IMG/VR virus record: IMGVR_UViG_3300009418_005305
Location: 1 to 23,800 of that record
DNA from: a virus
Reading direction: 5' to 3' (one strand)
Length of the DNA: 23,800 bases
The notes beneath the pieces were generated by a model, which saw only the letters and a program-made list of their open reading frames with translations, made no database searches and had not been told where the DNA came from. The translations under genes were made by a program, and so were the position numbers. This document shows, one piece after another, positions 15,670-21,279 of this stretch (its first letter is position 1; the number at the start of each line of letters is the position of its first letter).

Positions 15670-16458
15670 TTATTTACAATGTTTTGTTTTATAAAACTCA
15701 CAAGGGCCGAAAGGCCCATGACATGATAATCTATTTTTAATGAAAATTTCTTTGTTAATATTGTACAGCGCTTTTTTTAAAAATTTAATAGCATTCTCGG
15801 TTTTTCTATTGCCGCTAGTAACTTTAAATAATTCTATATGATTCTGTTTTGCAGTTCTTTTTATTAATCCAAAATATGTTTCAATATCTTCTGGGTCAAT
15901 ATTGTGTTTTAAAGCGAAATAATATTTATAGAATGTCAATTGATAGGTTGTCATTCTTTCAGTTTTTCTTCTTGCGTCCCAACCCCAAGAACATGTCTTC
16001 CAATCAATGATGTGATATTTTCCATCTTTAGTTTTAACCACTAGATCAATATAGCCTTTAAAGTTATATTTATTTTCAATAAAATCTTTTATTGGCTCAA
16101 AAAGCTTTTCCTCTGCTGAAACTATCTCGAAATCATCAAAATATTGTTTTAGCGCAGGTAACACAAGAGAGACAAGTTGTTTCCCTTTGTCTCGAAATTT
16201 GTTTATTTCTTCTCTATTGAAATTGTTCTTAATATTTTCCGGAAGCTTTTTAAGTTCCTCTAAAAATTCTTTTTCAAAATGCTCTTTTTCATTTACACTT
16301 TCGTTTAAAACTTTTTGTTCAGCAGCTGAATGTATTGCAGTGCCAAAAGCTGTATATAGGTTGCCCTCAAACCCTCGCAAGCCATCAATATAAGTTAACT
16401 TATGTTTATAGGGGCATTCGTTCCAAATTTTTAATTCTGAAAAAGATACGTGAGACAT
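15670..16458 (-). CDS. PD-(D/E)XK nuclease, RecB/Cas4-like with Fe-S cysteines
   Basis: 262-residue nuclease. Core residues: His43 in FGTAIH, Glu117 region, Asp138 in GYIDLVV, Asp152-Trp-Lys154 in HIIDWKT, and the helix YQLTFY (Gln173), i.e. the RecB-family set of motifs. Cys15 near the N-terminus (WNECPYK) plus Cys246, Cys253 and Cys261 at the C-terminus match the cysteine layout of Cas4/AddB-type iron-sulphur nucleases. Expected role: exonuclease in phage recombination or end processing in the cytoplasm. No cas genes or CRISPR repeats are near, so a phage recombination role fits better than adaptation. Good GAGG five bases before the ATG. Confidence 0.87.
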   Translation of the reverse strand: MSHVSFSELKIWNECPYKHKLTYIDGLRGFEGNLYTAFGTAIHSAAEQKVLNESVNEKEHFEKEFLEELKKLPENIKNNFNREEINKFRDKGKQLVSLVLPALKQYFDDFEIVSAEEKLFEPIKDFIENKYNFKGYIDLVVKTKDGKYHIIDWKTCSWGWDARRKTERMTTYQLTFYKYYFALKHNIDPEDIETYFGLIKRTAKQNHIELFKVTSGNRKTENAIKFLKKALYNINKEIFIKNRLSCHGPFGPCEFYKTKHCK

Positions 16459-16467
16459 GTAATCCTC

Positions 16468-16881
16468 TTACTTCTTTGTTTTAGCTGCTGGTTTAGCTGC
16501 TGGTTTAGCTGCTGGTTTAGCTGCTGGTTTGGCTGCTGGCTTAGCTGTTGGCTTAGCTGTTGGCTTAGCTGTTGGCCTAACTGCTGGTTTGGCTGCTGGT
16601 TTGGCTGCTGGCTTGGCTGTTGGTTTAGCTTCTGGCTTAGCTTCTGGCTGCGGTAGCTCAAAAACCCAAGATCCCTTTAATTGACTTTCGCCTCTAAAGT
16701 TAAAAAGTTTAGAATGCTTAACGCATTGCTCTTCTTTCACATCAATGCCTAAATCTTTTAAAGCTGCAACTGCCTCTGCAACTCGGTAAACCCGCTCTTC
16801 ATATGGACTAGCGGCCCTTTTTACAGTTAACGTTACCTGTAGCTTTGTTTTATTTTTATTATATTTTGTTGTTACTTTCAT
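16468..16881 (-). CDS. Protein with small N-terminal domain and AKP-repeat (histone H1-like) tail
   Basis: 137 residues in two parts. Residues 1-78 form a compact mixed domain (MKVTTKYNKNKTKLQVTLTV..., with a helix RVYRVAEAVAALKDLG and a strand GSWVFEL). Residues about 80-134 are a nearly pure four-residue repeat (AKPA/AKPT), ending KTKK, basic and disordered like the tails of histone H1 or bacterial H1-like proteins. A likely role is binding DNA or RNA or another acidic partner; this is inference from composition. AAGGAG lies 8 bases before the ATG, and the gene abuts the upstream metallopeptidase stop. Repeat number probably varies between relatives. Confidence 0.75.
   Translation of the reverse strand: MKVTTKYNKNKTKLQVTLTVKRAASPYEERVYRVAEAVAALKDLGIDVKEEQCVKHSKLFNFRGESQLKGSWVFELPQPEAKPEAKPTAKPAAKPAAKPAVRPTAKPTAKPTAKPAAKPAAKPAAKPAAKPAAKTKK
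16481..16650 (-). repeat. 12-base period repeat encoding the AKP tail
   Basis: Plus-strand units of gctgctggttta and close variants (gctgttggctta, gctgctggcttg, cttctggcttag) follow one another with period 12 for about 170 bases. Copies differ mainly at third codon positions, with some Ala/Thr or Ala/Glu exchanges. Slippage-prone and coding; no spacers, so not a CRISPR array. Confidence 0.9.
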
Positions 16882-17574
16882 TTAGTATTCTCCTTGTAAG
16901 TAATCAATTAAACTTTCTATTTTATTAAATATATTCAAGCTTATATTTCTTACATATTCTCTTTCTCCTATAAAATAATGTTCAAACCCATTAGCAAAAT
17001 ACTCTCTTAAAGATGTTGCAGCGTATGGGGAAACAAATAAATTCGTAGTTAACATTGTTAGTTTATCATATCCGACTCTCTTATATAAAAGTTCATCAAA
17101 TTTATCATTAAAGTCTAAACTTAAAAAATCTGATAATTCTACTGGATATCCTTCTGACCTCAAAATGTGATAAAGTCGTTTTCTTTTTCCTAAGAACTCT
17201 TCTTCGATATCGCCATCTCCATATATAAAGTCTCCAGCAAATTCTTCAAGAGAGTGTGCCATTTCGTGGACAATATCATCTAACATATCTTCTTCGTTTG
17301 ATTGCTCATTCGTGGTATAAATTGCACCATCTCGATAATAAGCATTAACATTCTTTTCAGCAAAATATCTATCTTGGCCGATGAAAATAGAATCAATTGA
17401 ATATGTTAACTGAGATGGGATATTAGTTTCAATAGTCTCAAGAATAAAGTTCAGATCAAAATCTTCTGGTAAAGGATCTTTTATATAAACTACGATTCTA
17501 TTATATAAAAGCCTTTCTTTTCTTTCTCGCCGGGCTTTGCCGGCAGAGTCTTTAATATACTCATTAACGGTCAT
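16882..17574 (-). CDS. Predicted HExxH (ATLF/gluzincin-like) metallopeptidase
   Basis: 230-residue protein, no signal peptide. Residues 103-107 are HEMAH, a zinc-metalloprotease motif preceded by DDIV and followed by SLEEFAG. Further on, SPYAATSLREYFANGFEHYF (about 182-201) carries Tyr184 and Glu191, in the arrangement of a third zinc ligand in anthrax-lethal-factor-like (ATLF) gluzincins, which have S/Y...EFFAE.F..Y. The N-terminal segment EYIKDSAGKARRERKERLLYN is charged. Expected to cut a protein in the host or during capsid maturation; substrate unknown. The ATG shares one base with the upstream stop (TAATG). Motif assignment moderate, no search made. Confidence 0.65.
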   Translation of the reverse strand: MTVNEYIKDSAGKARRERKERLLYNRIVVYIKDPLPEDFDLNFILETIETNIPSQLTYSIDSIFIGQDRYFAEKNVNAYYRDGAIYTTNEQSNEEDMLDDIVHEMAHSLEEFAGDFIYGDGDIEEEFLGKRKRLYHILRSEGYPVELSDFLSLDFNDKFDELLYKRVGYDKLTMLTTNLFVSPYAATSLREYFANGFEHYFIGEREYVRNISLNIFNKIESLIDYLQGEY

Positions 17575-17912
17575 TACAATTCTTTAGTTTTGTATATTTC
17601 TTCAACCAATCTTTGACCTTCATCAACATCATTCATTGCTTGTTGATATCCACGAATAAAATTTTCTTCAGCAATCGGCATAAGAAACTCTGGAAATTCT
17701 GTAGCTAGCACTTCAATAATCATTTCAATTGTTACGCTGTCATCTTCTGGTTTTAATTTGTTGCCTACGTATTCCACTAGCCATTTTTTTACTTCAGTGT
17801 CTGGCTTTACCTCTTGGAATAGATCCGGATTTTCATCAACAACGTTGTCACCTGCTAATATATTTTCATCCATTGATACGTTATTTCCTATTTCTATACT
17901 TTCTTTACTCAT
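17574..17912 (-). CDS. Small acidic hypothetical protein
   Basis: 112 residues from the ATG at 17912. Acidic, with a polar first 40 residues (SIEIGNNVSMDENILAGDN) and a helical C-terminal half (EVKKWLVEYVGNKLKPEDD...EENFIRGYQQAMNDVDEGQRLVEE). No known domain recognised. An AAGGAG stands 12 bases before this ATG; an alternative TTG start nine codons earlier lacks a ribosome site. The ATG overlaps the -10 box of a perfect sigma70-type promoter, so a transcript begun there would leave out this start codon; the protein must then be made from the upstream PhoH transcript, or from the internal ATG at 17873 after TAGGAAA. Followed directly by the metallopeptidase gene. Confidence 0.65.
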   Translation of the reverse strand: MSKESIEIGNNVSMDENILAGDNVVDENPDLFQEVKPDTEVKKWLVEYVGNKLKPEDDSVTIEMIIEVLATEFPEFLMPIAEENFIRGYQQAMNDVDEGQRLVEEIYKTKEL

Positions 17913-17939
17913 TATACGTCTTTGCTCCTTGTTTGTCAA
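17911..17939 (-). promoter_or_regulatory. Perfect sigma70-type promoter TTGACA-N17-TATAAT
   Basis: Reading the minus strand, TTGACA (17934-17939), 17 bases, then TATAAT (17911-17916): both hexamers and spacing match consensus exactly. Predicted start near 17904, inside the first codons of the small acidic protein gene. It would drive the metallopeptidase, AKP-repeat protein, nuclease and possibly the glycan block. Such perfect sites are rare by chance, so a host-polymerase (early) promoter is likely. Confidence 0.75.
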
Positions 17940-17946
17940 TAAAAAT

Positions 17947-19263
17947 TTAAAGAATTTTTGCAGCTAACGTTGCAACATTTGAACGTTCGCCTTTTATAAG
18001 TACTACATGACCGGATAATTCATGATTTTTAAGCTTTTCTACTGCATATGTCAATCCATTAGAAGTTTCATCAACATATACATTATCAATTTGTTCAACA
18101 TCTCCGGTTAATACTATTTTTGTGTTTTCCCCAACTCTGGTGAGAATTGTTTTAAGTTCGTGTGCAGTAAGATTTTGTGCTTCATCAATAATCATAAATG
18201 CGTTTGCAATTGATCGACCTCTTATATAGGTTAATGCTTCAATCTCAATTGTACCATTATCTGTATACATTTTAAGGGTTTCTTTGTCGTTTCCCATTAA
18301 ATATTGTAAATTATCTTGTATTGGGGCTAGCCAAGGAGCCATTTTTTCTTCCAGTGTGCCTGGCAAATAGCCAATATCTTTTCCCATTGGCTGGATTGGT
18401 CTAGATACAACTAATCTGCGATATGGGGCTTCTTGATCGTTTTCAACTACTTGTGCTAGGCCGGCGGCTATGGCCAACAACGTTTTTCCACTGCCGGCCT
18501 TGCCAACAAGCGTGACAATTGAGACTTTAGGATCCATTAATAGATCAAGAGCAAAATTTTGTTCTTTATTTCTTGGTTTAATGCCCCATATTCCTTTTTT
18601 ATATTCTCCATTAATGCGCTTAAGCGGCATTGCGTGATTGTAAAATCTTGCAAGTGCTGTCTTTTTTTCATTTATATTTGATACAAGCATGATATATTCA
18701 TTCGAATACGGTTTTATTTCATCTTTTTCTAAAAATATTGACTCGCCATTATAAAACTGTTCAATCAATTCATCATCAACTAAATGAGATCGGAACCCTC
18801 TATATAAAGCTTCTGTGTCCTTAACAACTTGATTCGTTATATAATCTTCTGTTTTTAACCCTAAAGCATCGCACTTAACGCGCATATTGATGTCCCGAGA
18901 AACAACAACTACTTTTCTTACTGGATTTATCTGCATCTCTTCTAACGCTACTGAAATAATCTCATTATCCGCTATAGATAGATCTAACTCTTTTAATAGT
19001 GAATTATGCTTCTTTACGTAGACAATACCTCTGCCTTTTCCGAGTCGCACACCTTTATAAAGACTTCCCTTCTCACGTAGTGCATCTAGAATCCGAATTG
19101 TTTGTCGTGCGTTCAATCCAACACTATCTTGGCGTTTTTTATGGTTATCTATTTCTTCCAATACCTTAAAGGGTATTATAATATCATTATTGCCATAAGA
19201 TATAATTGAATTCGCATCGGTTAGATATACACTAGTGTCTAGAACATATTTTTTTTTAGCCAT
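17947..19263 (-). CDS. phoH: PIN-PhoH ATPase (PhoH2/YlaK-type)
   Basis: 438 residues in two domains. Residues 1-150 are a PIN ribonuclease domain (VLDTSVYLTDA with Asp9, a central DNEIISVALE near 99-108, and SRDINMRVKCDALG near 122-135 supplying the later acidic residues). Residues about 220-438 are the PhoH ATPase: Walker A GKAGSGKT at 254-261, Walker B FMIIDEAQN at 356-364, and GDVEQID as sensor. Fusions of this kind are RNA helicase/nuclease-like proteins and are common in T4-like marine phages, where the role is unsettled. An AAGG lies 11 bases before ATG. A T4-type late promoter (19356-19363) stands about 93 bases upstream. All key residues appear intact. Confidence 0.93.
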   Translation of the reverse strand: MAKKKYVLDTSVYLTDANSIISYGNNDIIIPFKVLEEIDNHKKRQDSVGLNARQTIRILDALREKGSLYKGVRLGKGRGIVYVKKHNSLLKELDLSIADNEIISVALEEMQINPVRKVVVVSRDINMRVKCDALGLKTEDYITNQVVKDTEALYRGFRSHLVDDELIEQFYNGESIFLEKDEIKPYSNEYIMLVSNINEKKTALARFYNHAMPLKRINGEYKKGIWGIKPRNKEQNFALDLLMDPKVSIVTLVGKAGSGKTLLAIAAGLAQVVENDQEAPYRRLVVSRPIQPMGKDIGYLPGTLEEKMAPWLAPIQDNLQYLMGNDKETLKMYTDNGTIEIEALTYIRGRSIANAFMIIDEAQNLTAHELKTILTRVGENTKIVLTGDVEQIDNVYVDETSNGLTYAVEKLKNHELSGHVVLIKGERSNVATLAAKIL

Positions 19264-19280
19264 TCAAATCTTAACCTTAC

Positions 19281-19288
19281 TATAAATA
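19281..19288 (+). promoter_or_regulatory. T4-type late promoter for the lipoprotein protease
   Basis: Exact TATAAATA, the T4 late consensus recognised with the phage gp55 sigma. Predicted start near 19294, leaving an ~84-base leader before the protease ATG. In intergenic position and correctly oriented, although the motif alone is common in AT-rich DNA. Confidence 0.55.
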
Positions 19289-19355
19289 GAATTTTACAAA
19301 CAAAAATATAATAATATTTTAAAAAGAACAGTTGTTAGGAATTAATTTACCTAGT

Positions 19356-19363
19356 TATTTATA
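19356..19363 (-). promoter_or_regulatory. T4-type late promoter for phoH and downstream genes
   Basis: TATAAATA on the minus strand (plus TATTTATA). Predicted start near 19350, giving a leader of ~86 bases before the PhoH ATG. It lies downstream of the plus-strand late promoter, so the two primary transcripts would be complementary over their first ~55 bases. Confidence 0.55.
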
Positions 19364-19377
19364 AGGGTATCATATGA

Positions 19378-20166
19378 ATGTTTAAAAAACTATCAATTAT
19401 TTCTTTATTGCTGCTTACGATCTTTAGCTTAAGCTGCAACATTGGTAGTAAACAAGTTAAAATAAATGATATCCTTCCACGTAAATCATTTTTATATGTA
19501 AAAAAAGTATTAACAATTTACAAGTGTGTTGACGATATATGTTCTGCTACGGACTATCAAGCATATGCGTCCGCTTATGTTGTAGAAACATACACTGAAG
19601 GAGCTTTGGCAGTTACAGCAGCACACGTTTGTACTGCTGATGAAAATAATCCACCACCAGATGATATTAAAATAACTATAAAATATAAAGTACTTCGATT
19701 AGATGGAGAAGCTTTCGATGCTAATGTGTTAAATTATAATAAAAAAATTGATGCATGTATGCTATTTGTAAAAGATCTAACTGGAGTGGAAAAAGTTGAG
19801 TTGGCCAAAAAAGCTCCTAAGCCTGGGGATAAGGTTTACAACCTGGCTGCTCCGAGAGGAATTTTTAGACCAGGGATGGTGCCAATCCTAGAAGGAAGAT
19901 TCAATGGAGACTCTGATGGCGTTGCGTGGTATTCTCTATTGGCAGCACCAGGAAGTTCAGGATCAATGATTATAAATGAAGAGGGAGATTTGATAGGGAT
20001 GGTACATTCTACTTATATACGTTTCCCGGTTATAACTTTATCAGTACAATATGATGACTTGAATACGTTTATTACTTCTAGTGTAGATAAATATAATTTT
20101 ATGAAGTTTCTAAAAACTGCTTATGAAATAAAAAAATATATTGACATGCTATCTATTCCATATTAA
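19378..20166 (+). CDS. Trypsin-like serine protease with lipoprotein signal
   Basis: The only plus-strand gene; 262 residues. Residues 1-19 are a signal peptide (MFKK, hydrophobic core, then SLSC) with the lipobox cysteine at Cys20, so a lipidated, membrane-anchored protein is expected in a host with Lgt/Lsp. The protease domain shows His83 (VTAAHVC), Asp125 (KKIDACM) and Ser194 in APGSSGSMI, the chymotrypsin-fold catalytic triad in correct order; Cys50, Cys55, Cys85 and Cys127 might form disulphides. Likely role: cleaving or protecting surface proteins, perhaps in superinfection exclusion or lysis. Its start has AAGGG 9-13 bases upstream; another ATG four bases earlier is out of frame. It overlaps a leftward gene by 18 bases, tail to tail. 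Confidence 0.85.
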   Translation: MFKKLSIISLLLLTIFSLSCNIGSKQVKINDILPRKSFLYVKKVLTIYKCVDDICSATDYQAYASAYVVETYTEGALAVTAAHVCTADENNPPPDDIKITIKYKVLRLDGEAFDANVLNYNKKIDACMLFVKDLTGVEKVELAKKAPKPGDKVYNLAAPRGIFRPGMVPILEGRFNGDSDGVAWYSLLAAPGSSGSMIINEEGDLIGMVHSTYIRFPVITLSVQYDDLNTFITSSVDKYNFMKFLKTAYEIKKYIDMLSIPY

Positions 20167-20505
20167 TCTGCCTAATTTATTTCTCACTTCTTTTAAACTT
20201 TTGCGTACATATAAAGCTAATGTAACTTTATCTTCTTGTACATAATCTTTAATATCTTTTTCCGAAAATAATGATATTCCTTTGCAAAAAGTTTGTATCT
20301 TTTGATCCATTGTTGCTGGGTCTAAATCTGGTACTCTATAATTTCCAACCAGCGCTTCTTTGTTGTTGACAAAAAGCATTACATCAATGGTGCCTCCATG
20401 TTTAGATGAGACGTCTATAACAATTTTCATTGAATTTGGGTCACATACATATTCAAATTTATTTTTGTTATAGAAGCGACTTTTTTTTCTATGTCCGGAT
20501 GGCAT
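20149..20505 (-). CDS. Hypothetical protein, 118 residues
   Basis: Basic N-terminus (MPSGHRKKSRFYNKNKF), then alternating strands (MKIVIDVSSKHGGTIDVMLFV) and a helical C-terminal half ending RNKLGRLIWNR. No known domain recognised. AAGG sits 8 bases before the ATG. Its 3' end overlaps the protease gene by 18 bases on the opposite strand, the only convergent overlap in the window. The next leftward gene is PhoH, so transcription of this group may need to end in or pass antisense through the protease gene. Small phage gene of unknown function. Confidence 0.7.
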   Translation of the reverse strand: MPSGHRKKSRFYNKNKFEYVCDPNSMKIVIDVSSKHGGTIDVMLFVNNKEALVGNYRVPDLDPATMDQKIQTFCKGISLFSEKDIKDYVQEDKVTLALYVRKSLKEVRNKLGRLIWNR

Positions 20506-20521
20506 GTTTTACCTTTTATGC

Positions 20522-20788
20522 TTATGGAAAAGCTTTAACTCTTAATATATCGCTTGGAGAGATAAATTCTAATTTTTTATTTTTATTATCTTGATCTATT
20601 AGTGTTAAATATTGATCTGTACTCCATTCTAAATAACTCATATCTTCTATAAGAAAAATAGAAGCATGACGATTACGAGGGCCGGCCCCTTTCTTTTTTT
20701 CAGGCCTAACGTCTCTTACTAATTTAACCGTAGAACCAATATAAACTTTTTTACCGCGCTTGTCCAGCGCGAATCTTCTTGTTATCAT
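20522..20788 (-). CDS. Small hypothetical protein with SH3/KOW-like beta pattern
   Basis: 88 residues. KVYIGSTVKLVRDVRPE (about 14-30) is followed by a Gly/Arg/Lys loop (KKKGAGPRNRH), ASIFLIEDMSYLEW and a strand-rich end DNKNKKLEFISPSDILRV. The alternating hydrophobic strands resemble a small beta barrel such as KOW or SH3, but no family is certain. It begins inside the 3' end of the upstream gene (38-base overlap, other frame) with a weak ribosome site. Possible nucleic-acid binder; unproven. Confidence 0.6.
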   Translation of the reverse strand: MITRRFALDKRGKKVYIGSTVKLVRDVRPEKKKGAGPRNRHASIFLIEDMSYLEWSTDQYLTLIDQDNKNKKLEFISPSDILRVKAFP

Positions 20789-20999
20789 TTTTGCGAACTT
20801 TCTTTTTAGATTTTTTACTTTGTAACGGAACAGAATTCCATGCTTTCACTCTAAAAACTTCGCCATCAGATACGCCGCGTTTAACTTTTACTTGTTCATA
20901 TATATCTAAAAGTTGTTTTCGTCGAAGATCTGCTTCTTCATAAGTTGAAAAGGTTGCAACAGTTTTCCATGATTTGTTTTTTTGCACATCAATCGTCAT
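20751..20999 (-). CDS. Small basic hypothetical protein
   Basis: 82 residues from the ATG at 20999. Compact N-terminal domain with aromatic and helical parts (SWKTVATFSTYEEADLRRKQLLDIYEQVKVKRG, about 9-41), VFRVKAW at about 47-53, then a very basic tail KKSKKKVRKNDNKKIRAGQAR. I chose the inner ATG because it overlaps the upstream stop by 11 bases (ATGACGATTGA) and the residues before it are simply the shifted reading of the upstream gene. The tail suggests nucleic-acid contact; otherwise unknown. Confidence 0.65.
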   Translation of the reverse strand: MTIDVQKNKSWKTVATFSTYEEADLRRKQLLDIYEQVKVKRGVSDGEVFRVKAWNSVPLQSKKSKKKVRKNDNKKIRAGQAR

Positions 21000-21174
21000 T
21001 AGATTGTGCTTCTTCTGTATCTTCATTCGCCGTAAGATCTGTGGTCTCTGACGATGTTGTAAAAGCTGCAACAGCTTGTGCAACAATTGCTGCTTCCTGT
21101 AGATCAAAAGCTCCTGTATTTTGAGCCTTGTTGGCTGCTTGTATTAATACGTTCACCGCTTGCGTTTGATTCAT
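20989..21174 (-). CDS. Small NQTQ...AQAV-type phage protein
   Basis: 61 residues: an N-terminal helical motif MNQTQAVNVLIQAANKAQ, then FDLQEAAIVAQAVAAF and a disordered acidic tail (TTSSETTDLTANEDTEEAQSNDD). I have seen short proteins with this helix-loop-helix pattern in T4-like marine phages, of unknown role. The start directly follows the stop of the 26-residue membrane peptide gene; AAGG lies 11 bases upstream. Its end overlaps the next gene by 11 bases. Confidence 0.7.
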   Translation of the reverse strand: MNQTQAVNVLIQAANKAQNTGAFDLQEAAIVAQAVAAFTTSSETTDLTANEDTEEAQSNDD

Positions 21175-21255
21175 TTATACTACACCCTTCTTAACTAAAG
21201 CGATTCCCACAACAACTCCTGCTGCAAGTACTACTAAAAATTCTACTAAACCCAT
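21175..21255 (-). CDS. 26-residue single-pass membrane peptide
   Basis: A very short open frame that is easily missed. Begins MGLVEFLVVLAAG, continues hydrophobic with VVVGIALV, and ends with KKGVV: one transmembrane helix with a short basic, probably cytoplasmic, end. A strong AAGGAG is 8 bases before the ATG and its stop is directly followed by the ATG of the next gene, the spacing expected in a phage operon. No homologue recognised; could be a membrane modulator, superinfection factor or tiny holin-like peptide (inference). Confidence 0.6.
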   Translation of the reverse strand: MGLVEFLVVLAAGVVVGIALVKKGVV

Positions 21256-21279
21256 GATTTTTCTCCTTTTTTAAAAAAT

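Larger units (their letters stand above)
19264..19377. other. Divergent intergenic region with two late promoter boxes
   Basis: 114 bases between the leftward PhoH gene and the rightward protease gene, about 80% AT. It contains a plus-strand TATAAATA at 19281-19288 and a minus-strand TATAAATA at 19356-19363, which face past each other, plus two ribosome-binding candidates. No gene, repeat or hairpin of note otherwise. Confidence 0.8.

Noticed and set aside
16481-16650. CRISPR array
   Set aside because: Period 12, coding, no spacers; it is a protein repeat.
16450-16656. Plus-strand open frame with Trp/Cys-rich repeats
   Set aside because: It is the complement of the AKP repeat; periodicity and composition come from that gene, and it has no ribosome site.
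16431-16661. Minus-strand Gln-rich repeat frame
   Set aside because: A shifted reading of the AKP repeat; the AKP frame has the ribosome site and the conserved N-terminal domain.
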